The notes below the pieces were generated by a model, which was not told the DNA's origin, did no database searches, and saw only the letters and a program-made list of their open reading frames with translations. DNA of 64,000 nucleotides from Kitasatospora papulosa (GTDB lineage Bacteria > Actinomycetota > Actinomycetes > Streptomycetales > Streptomycetaceae). The stretch's first letter is position 1; the number at the start of each line of letters is the position of its first letter. The DNA is taken from NCBI RefSeq assembly GCF_000717245.1, contig NZ_JNYQ01000001.1, forward strand, positions 434,001-498,000, in the 5' to 3' direction. This document shows positions 8,407 to 16,319 of the stretch, in pieces. The position numbers and the translations under genes were made by a program.

Positions 8407-9865
8407 ACCCGCCCTGCCCGAGGGCCGCCCCGCCACCGAGGTGCTCGCCGAACTGCGCGCGCTGCGCGAGGCGGACGCGCCCACCCGCGGGGGCCGCACC
8501 TTCGCCTACGTCTACGACGCGGGGCTGGACGGCCTCGACGAACTGGCCGCCGAGGCGTACACGACGTTCGCGACGGTCAACGGGCTCGACCCCACGGTCT
8601 TCCCGAGCGTGGCCCGGCTGGAGAACGACGTGGTCGGGTCGGTCGCCGCGCTGCTCGGGGCCCCCGGTGCCCAGGGGACGTTCACCAGCGGTGGCACCGA
8701 GAGCATCCTGCTCGCAGTCAAGACCGCCCGCGACCACGCGCGGTCGGAGCGCGGGATCACCGCACCCCAGCTGCTGCTGCCGTCCACCGCCCACGCCGCC
8801 TTCCACAAGGCCGCCGCCTACCTGGGCCTGGAACCGGTCGTGGTGCCCGTCGACCCCGTCACCTTCCGCGCCGACGCGGCGGCCATGGCCGCCGCGCTGA
8901 CCGACCGCACCGCGCTGGTGGTCGCCTCCGCCCCCTCGTACGCCCATGGGGTGATCGACCCGGTCGCCGAGATCGCCGCGGCCGCCGCCGCACGCGGAGT
9001 GCTCTGCCACGTCGACGCCTGCATCGGGGGCTGGATCCTGCCGTACCTCCGGAGGGCCGGGCGCGCGGTGGAGCCCTTCGACCTGTCCGTCCCCGGTGTC
9101 ACCTCCCTCTCCGTGGACCTGCACAAGTACGGCTACGCGGACAAGGGCGCCTCCGTGGTCCTCCACCGCGACGCCGCGCTCCGCCGTCACCAGTACTTCG
9201 CCCACGCCGGCTGGCCCGGCTACCCCGTCGTCAACCCGACCGTGCAGGGCACCAAGTCCGGTGGTCTGCTGGCCCAGGCGTGGGCGGTCCTCCGGCACGT
9301 GGGCGAGGAGGGCTACACCGCTCTCGCGGGCCGGGTGGGGGAGGCCTCGGACCGGCTGCTCGCGGGGCTGCGGTCCATGGACGGCGTACGGGTCCTGGGC
9401 GATCCCGCCGCCGGGCTCGTCGCGTTCACCGTCGCGGGGGAGGACGGCGTGACCCCGGACCTCAGCCTGCTCCTGCACCTCGCCGACGAGATGCGCGAGC
9501 TGGGCTGGTACCTCCAGCCGCAGCTCTCCTTCGACGGGCTGCCGCCCAACCTCCACCTCACGCTCACCCCCGCCACCGTCGGCCAGGTCGGCTCCCTGCT
9601 CGACGACCTCGCCGTCGCGCTGGACACGGCCCGTGCCCTGGAGCCTGTGGTGGTGGACCCGGAGCTGGCCTCGTTCGCCGCCGGGCTGGACCCCGAGACG
9701 CTCGGGCCGGACGAGGTGGCGGGCGTCCTCGCGTTCGCCGGGCTCGGCGAGGGCGCCGGGCTCCCGCGCCGGGCGGCGCCCGTACTCGTCCTGCTGGACG
9801 CGCTGCCGGGTCCGCTCAAGGAGCGGCTGCTCGCCGAGTTCATCGGGTCCGTCTTCCGGATCTGA
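8396..9865 (+). CDS. PLP-dependent group II decarboxylase / sphingosine-phosphate-lyase-like enzyme
   Basis: This 489-aa fold-type I PLP enzyme carries GTFTSGGTESILLAVK around residue 100, HVDACIGGWILPY (the PLP-binding Asp) and SVDLHKYGYADKGAS, with Lys244 as the Schiff-base lysine. The order and wording of these motifs are closest to bacterial sphingosine-1-phosphate-lyase-like proteins and other group II decarboxylases; the family also contains amino-acid decarboxylases, so lyase versus decarboxylase is open. The eukaryotic membrane anchor is absent. GTG 8396 has AGGAAG at 8381-8386 and overlaps the MFS stop by 11 nt, suggesting that the transporter supplies or removes the enzyme's substrate or product. 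A strong hairpin follows the stop. Confidence 0.85.
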   Translation: MPTEPALPEGRPATEVLAELRALREADAPTRGGRTFAYVYDAGLDGLDELAAEAYTTFATVNGLDPTVFPSVARLENDVVGSVAALLGAPGAQGTFTSGGTESILLAVKTARDHARSERGITAPQLLLPSTAHAAFHKAAAYLGLEPVVVPVDPVTFRADAAAMAAALTDRTALVVASAPSYAHGVIDPVAEIAAAAAARGVLCHVDACIGGWILPYLRRAGRAVEPFDLSVPGVTSLSVDLHKYGYADKGASVVLHRDAALRRHQYFAHAGWPGYPVVNPTVQGTKSGGLLAQAWAVLRHVGEEGYTALAGRVGEASDRLLAGLRSMDGVRVLGDPAAGLVAFTVAGEDGVTPDLSLLLHLADEMRELGWYLQPQLSFDGLPPNLHLTLTPATVGQVGSLLDDLAVALDTARALEPVVVDPELASFAAGLDPETLGPDEVAGVLAFAGLGEGAGLPRRAAPVLVLLDALPGPLKERLLAEFIGSVFRI

Positions 9866-9890
9866 GGGGCCACCACCGCGCCCGTGCATG

Positions 9891-9929
9891 GGAGGACCCC
9901 CGCGAGTCATGTCCTCGCGGGGGTCCTCC
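9891..9929. terminator. Strong bidirectional hairpin between PLP enzyme and sodF
   Basis: A perfect 16-bp stem (9891-9906 with 9914-9929) and a 7-nt loop lie between two convergent genes. The stem reads GGAGGACCCCCGCGAG on the plus strand. It probably terminates both. Confidence 0.82.
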
Positions 9930-9991
9930 GTCCATCCGCCTGCCGGGTGAAGGTTGAGAAGACGATCACGAGGCAGGACGTGTCGGGGCCG

Positions 9992-10633
9992 TCAGGGGGC
10001 CAGCAGCAGGACGTCCGCGCGCTCCTTGGCGGCGGCGTAGCGCCTGGCCACGTCCTGCCAGTTGACGACGCGCCACATCGCCTCGATGAAGTCCACCTTC
10101 TGGTTCTTGTACTGCAGGTAGAAGGCGTGCTCCCAGGCGTCGAAGACCAGGATCGGGACGGAGCCCTGTCCGACGTTGCCCTGGTGGTCGTAGACCTGCT
10201 CGACGATCAGCCTGCCGCTGACCGGCTCGTAGGCGAGGACGCCCCAGCCGGAGCCCTGCGTGGTCGCTGCGGCCTTCGTCAGCTGCGACTTGAAGCCCGC
10301 GTACGAGCCGAAGGACTCGGCGATCGCGTCCGCCAGGTCGCCCACGCCGTCCGCCGCGAGGGGCTCGCCGCCGCCGTCACCGGTCATGTTGTGCCAGTAG
10401 ATCGAGTGCAGGATGTGGCCGGAGAGGTGGAACGCGAGGTTCTTCTGCAGGCCGTTGATCGCGCCCCAGGCCTCCTTGTCGCGGGCCTCCTCCAGCTGCT
10501 CCAGGGTGTCGTTCGCACCCTTGACGTACGCCGCGTGGTGCTTGTCGTGGTGGAGCTCGATGATCTGCGGGTTGATGACCGGTTCGAGCGCCGCGTAGTC
10601 GTACGGGAGTTCCGGAAGCGTGTACGTGGCCAT
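9992..10633 (-). CDS. sodF: Iron superoxide dismutase
   Basis: This 213-aa protein dismutates superoxide in the cytosol. Fe/Mn-SOD landmarks are present: IELHHDKHHAAYVKGAN (first ligand His), HLSGHILHSIYWHNM (second), and DAWEHAFYLQYKNQ (Asp and His ligands) near residue 165. The sequence starts MATYTLPELPYDYAALEP, standard for the family. ATG 10633 has GGAGGG 9-14 nt upstream. A nickel-regulator operator overlaps the predicted transcription start, so, as known for Streptomyces sodF, it should be repressed when nickel is present and replaced by the nickel enzyme SodN. sodN is not in this window. Confidence 0.97.
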   Translation of the reverse strand: MATYTLPELPYDYAALEPVINPQIIELHHDKHHAAYVKGANDTLEQLEEARDKEAWGAINGLQKNLAFHLSGHILHSIYWHNMTGDGGGEPLAADGVGDLADAIAESFGSYAGFKSQLTKAAATTQGSGWGVLAYEPVSGRLIVEQVYDHQGNVGQGSVPILVFDAWEHAFYLQYKNQKVDFIEAMWRVVNWQDVARRYAAAKERADVLLLAP

Positions 10634-10666
10634 GGGGCGAACCCTCCAACTGCTGCCTGGTTGTTA

Positions 10667-10683
10667 TTGCAAGTCTTTCGCAA
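10667..10683 (-). promoter_or_regulatory. Nur box (nickel-dependent repressor operator) of sodF
   Basis: The plus strand reads TTGCAA-GTCTT-TCGCAA, matching the published Nur consensus tTGCaa-N5-ttGCAA at 11 of 12 defined positions. A -10-like TAGCCT lies on the minus strand at 10693-10688, which places the box at about +1 to +15 of sodF, a repressing position. The rest of the 5' leader ends in GGAGGG before ATG 10633. Confidence 0.85.
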
Positions 10684-10776
10684 TTGCAGGCTAGCAGGGA
10701 GAAGCGGCGGAAGTGATCAGTCCTCGGTTCCGGTCCGCGGATAATCACGGCGACGGCACGACAGAAGGGGGAGACG

Positions 10777-11244
10777 TTGACGTACGTACGGGAGGGGCGG
10801 CCCGAGGAGACCGCCGAGCTGACCGGACTGGCCCTGCGGTCCAAGGCGCACTGGGGGTACGACGAGGCGTTCATGGCCGCCTGCCGCGACGAACTGACGG
10901 TCACTCCGGACATGGCGCACGGACGCACGATGGTCGCCGAGCAGGACGGCCGGATCCTGGGCTTCACGACCCTGGCCGGGGAACCGCCCGAAGGCGCCCT
11001 GGCCATGATGTTCGTCGAGCCGGACGCCATCGGCCGGGGTGTGGGACGGCTGCTGTTCGAGCACACCGTCGCGCGGGCGCGTCGTTCCGGGTTCGTCCGG
11101 CTCACCATCGACGCCGACCCGAACGCCGAGCCCTTCTACACGGCGATGGGAGCGGTACGGATCGGATCGACGCCGTCGGGTTCGGTGCCGGGCCGGGCGC
11201 TGCCACTGCTGGAGCTCGGCCTCGTCGGGCGGCGGGCGGACTGA
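10777..11244 (+). CDS. GNAT-family N-acetyltransferase
   Basis: This 155-aa soluble protein has the GNAT core: MMFVEPDAIGRGVGRLLFEHTVARAR carries the acetyl-CoA loop (here GRGVGR, residues ~90-95), after strand TMVAEQDGRILGFTTLAG. It has ITIDADPNAEPFY-like residues before the last strand. The acceptor molecule is unknown. The start is TTG at 10777 with a GGGGGAG stretch just upstream; the protein begins TYVREGRPEETAEL. It is divergent from sodF, sharing a 143-bp promoter region, and is followed after 86 bp by the glycine-tailed gene. Confidence 0.87.
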   Translation: MTYVREGRPEETAELTGLALRSKAHWGYDEAFMAACRDELTVTPDMAHGRTMVAEQDGRILGFTTLAGEPPEGALAMMFVEPDAIGRGVGRLLFEHTVARARRSGFVRLTIDADPNAEPFYTAMGAVRIGSTPSGSVPGRALPLLELGLVGRRAD

Positions 11245-11330
11245 GGGCGCGACCCCGGCGGCCGGGCGGTGCGCACCGTGTGTGAAGGTGTCCTCCTGCC
11301 CGAGCCACGCTCGAATCACGGGGGGTTGAC

Positions 11331-12395
11331 GTGAGCCAGGTGCTGTACGGCGAGCGGTCCTGGAATCCGCTGGCGCAGACCGTGGGACTGACCGAGGAGC
11401 GGCTGCGCAGGGGCGGCAGGACCATACCGCTGGACGAGCTGAACCTCGGCGCCATGGCCGAGGCGTACCTGCGCGGTCACTGGCTGGGAGGCGGTGGAGC
11501 GGAGCGCGCGCTGGACCGGCTCGCCGAGGGCTCCGGGTCCGTCCCGCTCACCCGCGTCACCGGCACCGCCACCCCGCTGAAGGCACGGGAGGCCGCCGCC
11601 TTCGCCCGGGCGTTCGGCGAGTTGGCCGTCCGGCGCTGCGGTGGGCCCGGGCGGGTGGCCGCCCTGGCGGACCGGGCACGCGCCGAGGGCGTACCCCTGT
11701 GGATCGCGCGGAGGTTCGCGGACGGACCCGCCGGGCCTGTCGCCGTCGCCGTGGACCGGCGGCTGGTGCGCGTGGATGTGTGGGGCCCGCACGCGCCCGC
11801 CGTACGCGTCCGCGCGCCGCGGGGCTTCCGGAGCGACGCCCGCGACCCCTCGAAGGGTTTGCGCCTGACGGTCGGTGAGGCCACGGCGGAACTCGTGCTC
11901 AGGAAGAAGCTGCGCAAGGCCGCAAGCGCGGTGGAGGTACGGCTGCCGGGAGCGCACTGGGTGCTGAGGCGGGAGAGCGCCACGCGTTCGTGGCTGCTGC
12001 GTGACGGTCGGCGCGTCGCCCTGCTGGCCCGCCCGCCGCACCGGCCGGCGCGCACGCCGGACACCGTGCTGAGGCCGCTGTCCCCGGTGCGCCACGAGAC
12101 CGACGACCCGCTGGACGCCGTCATGGCCCAGGCCTTCGCCGTCACCTTCGGCATAGGCGACACGACAGGTACCGCACGCTTCCGGCCGGAGCGGTACACG
12201 GACGGCGGGGGCGGCGAGCCGGTGGCCGACGACGTGTCCTGGGACCGCCCCTGGTTCAGCAACCTGGGCAACGGCCGCGAGGACAACGAGTCCGGCGGCG
12301 GCGACGGCTGGGGCGCGGACGGCGGCGACGGCGGGGATTCCGGCGGCGGTGGTGACGGCGGCGGCGGTGACGGCGGAGGCGGCGGGGGCGACTGA
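11331..12395 (+). CDS. Uncharacterised protein with glycine-rich C-terminal tail
   Basis: This 354-aa protein is one I do not recognise. Residues 1-310 are a mixed alpha/beta, Arg-rich, soluble region with no signal peptide or membrane helix. Residues ~309-354 are a low-complexity tail made almost only of Gly, Asp and Ser (for example GGGDGWGADGGDGG), which should be disordered. Similar Gly-rich tails occur on several actinobacterial surface or membrane-linked proteins, but nothing here shows export. The start is GTG 11331; an alternative TTG at 11326 is out of frame. Codon use is typical of the window. It is convergent with a permease gene. Confidence 0.7.
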   Translation: MSQVLYGERSWNPLAQTVGLTEERLRRGGRTIPLDELNLGAMAEAYLRGHWLGGGGAERALDRLAEGSGSVPLTRVTGTATPLKAREAAAFARAFGELAVRRCGGPGRVAALADRARAEGVPLWIARRFADGPAGPVAVAVDRRLVRVDVWGPHAPAVRVRAPRGFRSDARDPSKGLRLTVGEATAELVLRKKLRKAASAVEVRLPGAHWVLRRESATRSWLLRDGRRVALLARPPHRPARTPDTVLRPLSPVRHETDDPLDAVMAQAFAVTFGIGDTTGTARFRPERYTDGGGGEPVADDVSWDRPWFSNLGNGREDNESGGGDGWGADGGDGGDSGGGGDGGGGDGGGGGGD

Positions 12396-12499
12396 CGGCG
12401 ACACCTCGCCACGCGCGGGCCGCTGTCCTCGCCCGCGTACGGCGGCCGCCGTGCCGAGGCGCTCGCGTGGCCGCCGGGGCGTGCGGCGGCCACGGAACA

Positions 12500-13909
12500 T
12501 CAGGCGTCCGGCGTGCGCCCCGCCCGCTTCTGCCGCACCACGCCGATCACGATCAGCACCGCCGTCAGCACGCCGGTCGCCAGCAGCTGGTCCCGGGTGT
12601 CGGGCTGCCGCAGCATCAGGACGAAGATCCCGGCCATGGCCACCAGCGCCACGATCGTCAGGACCGGGAAGAGCCACATCCGCACGACCAGGCGCTCCGG
12701 GGACTCACGCTCGGTCCGCTTGCGCAGGATCAGCTGCGAGACGGCGATGAAGATCCAGACGACCAGGATCACCGCGCCGATCATGTTGAGCAGCCAGGGG
12801 AAGACGTCCTCGGGACGCCAGTAGCTGAGCAGCACGCACAGGAAGCCGAACACCGAGGAGGCGAGCACGGCGTTGCGCGGGACACCGGAGGAGATCCTGC
12901 CGAGGACCTTCGGGCCCTGGCCGCGGGCGACGAGGGAGCAGGCCATGCGTGAGGAGCCGTAGATGTTGGCGTTCATCGCCGACAGCAGGGCGACGAGGAT
13001 CACCACGTTCATGATCTCCGCGGCACCGCCGATACCGAGGTGGTCGAGCATCGCGTAGAACGGGCCGACCTCGGCGACCTGGGGGTCGTCCCACGGCACG
13101 AGGGTCACGATGACCGCCATCGAGCCGATGTAGAACACGGCGATGCGCCACATCGCCGTACGCACCGCCTTGGCGACACCCTGGACCGGGTTCTCGGACT
13201 CGGCCGCGGCGATGGTGACGGTCTCCAGGCCGCCGTACGCGAAGACGGAGGCGAGCAGACCGATGATGAGTCCCTCCGAACCGTTCGGCATGAAGCCGCC
13301 GTCGCCGGTGAGGTTCGACGTGCCGGGGGAGTCCGTTCCGGGCAGCACCCCCAGGATCGCGAGGAGACCCAGCACCAGGAACAGGGTGATCGCGATGACC
13401 TTGAGGGCGGCGAACCAGAACTCGAACTCACCGAAGTTCTTGACGGCGGCGAGATTCGTGCCGAGGAAGATCACCATGAACAGGGCGACCCAGACCCATT
13501 CCGGGGTGCCGGGCAGCCAGCCGGTGACGATCTGCGCGGCGCCGATGCCCTCCAGCCCGACCGCGACACAGAGCAGCACCCAGAACGACCACCCGGCGGT
13601 GAATCCCGCCCAGGGGCCGATCGCCCGTTCCGCGTGGACGGAGAAGGAGCCGGAGGCGGGGTTGGCCGCCGACATCTCACCGAGCATCCGCATCACGAAC
13701 ATGACGAGCAGCCCGGAGATGCCGTACGCGACGACGATCGAGGGACCGGCCGCGGCGATGCCCGCACCCGAGCCGACGAAGAGCCCCGCTCCGATCACAC
13801 CGCCCAGGGCGATCATCGACAGGTGGCGCTGCTTGAGTCCGTGGGTGAGCGCGGAGTCGGCGGCGGGGGCGGTGGCGTCCGTGGGGGGCGGCGCGGAGGT
13901 CCGGGACAT
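12500..13909 (-). CDS. Amino-acid permease (APC family), paralogue 1
   Basis: This 469-aa inner-membrane carrier has 12 predicted helices and takes up amino acids by proton symport. The N-terminal signature GLKQRHLSMIALGGVIGAGLFVGSG (helix 1, with the unwound GxGLF substrate site) and the helix 3-loop GEMSAANPASGSFSVHAERAIGPWAGF are those of the amino acid transporter (AAT) branch, which includes GabP, AroP and ProY. ATG 13909 gives MSRTSAPPP; a TTG six nt earlier is a possible but poorer start. It lies 122 bp downstream of paralogue 2, same strand. Substrate unknown. Confidence 0.93.
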   Translation of the reverse strand: MSRTSAPPPTDATAPAADSALTHGLKQRHLSMIALGGVIGAGLFVGSGAGIAAAGPSIVVAYGISGLLVMFVMRMLGEMSAANPASGSFSVHAERAIGPWAGFTAGWSFWVLLCVAVGLEGIGAAQIVTGWLPGTPEWVWVALFMVIFLGTNLAAVKNFGEFEFWFAALKVIAITLFLVLGLLAILGVLPGTDSPGTSNLTGDGGFMPNGSEGLIIGLLASVFAYGGLETVTIAAAESENPVQGVAKAVRTAMWRIAVFYIGSMAVIVTLVPWDDPQVAEVGPFYAMLDHLGIGGAAEIMNVVILVALLSAMNANIYGSSRMACSLVARGQGPKVLGRISSGVPRNAVLASSVFGFLCVLLSYWRPEDVFPWLLNMIGAVILVVWIFIAVSQLILRKRTERESPERLVVRMWLFPVLTIVALVAMAGIFVLMLRQPDTRDQLLATGVLTAVLIVIGVVRQKRAGRTPDA

Positions 13910-14031
13910 GGACAAACTCTGTTCACTGGTCGGGACAGGGGTCGGGCCACAGTCTTGCCACGGGCCCCGCCCAGGGGGAACGGACGTCCGCTATACGGTC
14001 ACCAGGCTCACACAAGGTGTGCACCTGCCTA

Positions 14032-15420
14032 CTATCTCGAGCGCAGCTCCCGTACGACCGCGACGAGCAGCACCAGACCGGTCGCACCCGCCGACCACAG
14101 CACCTGCGGGCGGGCCACGTCGTCGGTGAGCATCAGTAGCAGGACGGCCAGCAGACCGGCCAGGGTCACCCAGGTCAGATAAGGGAAGCACCACATCCGC
14201 AACGTCAGCGCGCCCGGCGCCTCCCGCTCCAGCCGGCGCCGCAGCCGCAGCTGGGAGGCGGCGATCAGGCCCCAGACGAACAGCAGGACCGCCCCGACCG
14301 AGTTGAGCATGTAGAGGAACACGGAGTCGGGCCACTTCAGATTGAGCAGCACCGAGACGAAGCCGAAGGCCACCGAGGCGAGCACCGCCCTGCGGGGCAC
14401 GCCGCCCCCCTGCCCGCCGGACACCCTCAGCAGCCCCCGCGGCGCCTCTCCCCGCTCGGCCAGCGAGAAGATCATCCGGGACGAGCCGTAGAGATTGGCG
14501 TTGAGCGCCGAGAGCAGGGCCACGAACACCACGATGTTCATGATCTGCCCGGCCGACGGCACCCCGATCGAGTCCAGGACCTTCACGTAGGGGCTGAGTC
14601 CGGCCTGCTGCGCGGTCCACGGCAGCACGGTCACGATCACCAGCATCGAGCCGACGTAGAAGAAGAGGATGCGCACCACCGCGCTGCGCACCGCGCGGCC
14701 CACGGCACGCGCCGGGTCGTCGGTCTCGGCCGCCGCGATCGTCACGACCTCCAGCCCGCCGAAGGCGAACACCACGGTGAGCACCCCGGACACCACGCCG
14801 TCCCAGCCGTTGGGCAGGAAGCCGCCCTGGCCGGTGAGGTTCGTCAGCCCCACCGGACGGGTGTCGGGCAGCACGCCGAGGACGGCCAGCAGACCGAGCA
14901 CCAGGAAGACCACGATCGCGCCCACCTTGAGCGCGGCGAACCAGAACTCGAACTCCCCGAAGTTCTTCACGGCCGTCAGGTTGGCCACCGTGAACACCAC
15001 CATGAACAGCAGCACCCAGAGCCACTGGTCCACCGCGGGCACCCAGCCGTGGGCGATCTGCGCGGCGGCCGTCGCCTCCACGGCGAGGACCACCACCAGC
15101 AGGAACCAGTAGAGCCAGCCCACGCTGAACCCGGCCCAGCGCCCCAGCGCCCGCTCCGCGTGGACGGAGAACGACCCGGACGCCGGCATCGCCGCCGACA
15201 TCTCGCCGAGCATCCGCATCACCAGCATCGCGAGCGCGCCCGCGATCAGATACGAGACGACGACGGCGGGCCCGGCGACCGCGATCCCGGCGCCCGACCC
15301 GACGAAGAGCCCGGCGCCGATCACCCCGCCCAGGCCGAGCATCGTCAGATGGCGCTGTTTCAGACCCTGGGCCAGGGGCTCGGGCGGAACAGGGGGGTGC
15401 GTGGGGGGCGCGTCGTGCAT
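14032..15420 (-). CDS. Amino-acid permease (APC family), paralogue 2
   Basis: This 462-aa, 12-helix amino-acid carrier is closely related to its neighbours: GLKQRHLTMLGLGGVIGAGLFVGSG at residues 19-43 and GEMSAAMPASGSFSVHAERALGRWAGF. The loop FGEFEFWFAALK is also shared with paralogue 1. ATG 15420 is chosen; only a distant GAGAG lies upstream. It shares a 262-bp divergent region with bioY, which holds the palindrome GTTGCGCAAC at 15542-15551. Amino-acid specificity cannot be assigned. Confidence 0.93.
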   Translation of the reverse strand: MHDAPPTHPPVPPEPLAQGLKQRHLTMLGLGGVIGAGLFVGSGAGIAVAGPAVVVSYLIAGALAMLVMRMLGEMSAAMPASGSFSVHAERALGRWAGFSVGWLYWFLLVVVLAVEATAAAQIAHGWVPAVDQWLWVLLFMVVFTVANLTAVKNFGEFEFWFAALKVGAIVVFLVLGLLAVLGVLPDTRPVGLTNLTGQGGFLPNGWDGVVSGVLTVVFAFGGLEVVTIAAAETDDPARAVGRAVRSAVVRILFFYVGSMLVIVTVLPWTAQQAGLSPYVKVLDSIGVPSAGQIMNIVVFVALLSALNANLYGSSRMIFSLAERGEAPRGLLRVSGGQGGGVPRRAVLASVAFGFVSVLLNLKWPDSVFLYMLNSVGAVLLFVWGLIAASQLRLRRRLEREAPGALTLRMWCFPYLTWVTLAGLLAVLLLMLTDDVARPQVLWSAGATGLVLLVAVVRELRSR

Positions 15421-15541
15421 GAGCTGCGGATCACTCTCGGATCATTTATGGGGAACCTACAGTCTCACGGGACGGCGCCCCTTCCCGAACGGAGGGCCGC
15501 GTACACCTCAGCCTCAGTGACCAGCATCACGCCGAGGGATT

Positions 15542-15551
15542 GTTGCGCAAC
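15542..15551. promoter_or_regulatory. Palindrome in permease 2 / bioY divergent region
   Basis: GTTGCGCAAC is a perfect 10-bp palindrome 122 bp upstream of the permease start and 132 bp upstream of bioY. It could be an operator for either gene. A -10-like TAACGT (15633-15638) lies nearer bioY. No regulator can be named. Confidence 0.3.
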
Positions 15552-15682
15552 GCTCTTTGTGCGAACCCGACTAAGCCCTCAACCACCGCTTTGTGGGCGG
15601 CTGATGGTGATGGAGCGATGGCACGTCGGCTAACGTCACCTCCAGTCCGTCCCTGCCTGCCGACCTCACCCGCGGAGTCCCG

Positions 15683-16276
15683 ATGAATACTGCTGCCGCC
15701 CCCGCCCGTTCCGGAGCGGTCCTCGCCGACCTGCTGCCCGCAGCCCGGCACCGCTACGCCGTGGACACCGCGCTGGTCGTCGGCGGCGCCGCACTCACCG
15801 GCATCGCGGCCCAGATCGCCGTGCCCGTCCCCGGCTCCCCGGTCCCCGTCACCGGCCAGACCTTCGCCGCGCTGCTCATCGGCACCGCGCTCGGCGCCCG
15901 CCGCGGGTTCCTCTCCCTCGCCCTGTACACGCTCGTCGGCATGGCCGGTATGCCGTGGTTCTCCGAGGGCACCTCCGGCCCGGGCGGCGCGTCCTTCGGC
16001 TACGTCCTGGGCATGCTGCTCGCCGCCACGGTCGTCGGCGGTCTCGCCCGCCGGGGCGGGGACCGGTCCGTCCTGCGCACCGCGGGCACGATGGCGGTCG
16101 GCTCCCTCGTCATCTACGCGGTCGGCGTGCCGTACCTGGCGCTCTCCACGGGCATGTCGATGAGCGCGGCCGTCGCGGCCGGTCTCGTGCCGTTCCTGAT
16201 CGGCGACGCGCTCAAGGCCGCGCTGGCCATGGGCGCCCTGCCCGCCTCCTGGAAGCTGGCCGGCCGCCGAGGCTGA
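15683..16276 (+). CDS. bioY: Biotin transporter S component BioY
   Basis: This 197-aa membrane protein has six hydrophobic segments. It shows the BioY hallmarks: the N-terminal AAQIAVPVPGSPVPVTGQTFAALLIG region near residues 46-72, where the PVPVTxQ motif is diagnostic, GARRGFLSLALYTLVGMAGMPWFSEG next, then GPTGGYLxG-like ASFGYVLGMLLAA. It binds biotin and may work alone or with a shared ECF energising module (EcfAT), whose genes are not in this window. ATG 15683 has GGAG at 15674-15677. It is convergent with the FAD oxidoreductase. Confidence 0.95.
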   Translation: MNTAAAPARSGAVLADLLPAARHRYAVDTALVVGGAALTGIAAQIAVPVPGSPVPVTGQTFAALLIGTALGARRGFLSLALYTLVGMAGMPWFSEGTSGPGGASFGYVLGMLLAATVVGGLARRGGDRSVLRTAGTMAVGSLVIYAVGVPYLALSTGMSMSAAVAAGLVPFLIGDALKAALAMGALPASWKLAGRRG

Positions 16277-16277
16277 C

Positions 16278-16319
16278 GACCACGGCCGGCGGGCGTCGCC
16301 TCCGACGCCGCCGCTGGTC
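16278..16319. terminator. Imperfect hairpin between bioY and FAD oxidoreductase
   Basis: GGCGTC at 16292-16297 pairs with GACGCC at 16304-16309 around a 6-nt loop, and GACCA/TGGTC (16278-16282, 16315-16319) can close an outer stem that reaches the convergent stop codon. This is a plausible shared terminator, weaker than others in the window. Confidence 0.4.
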
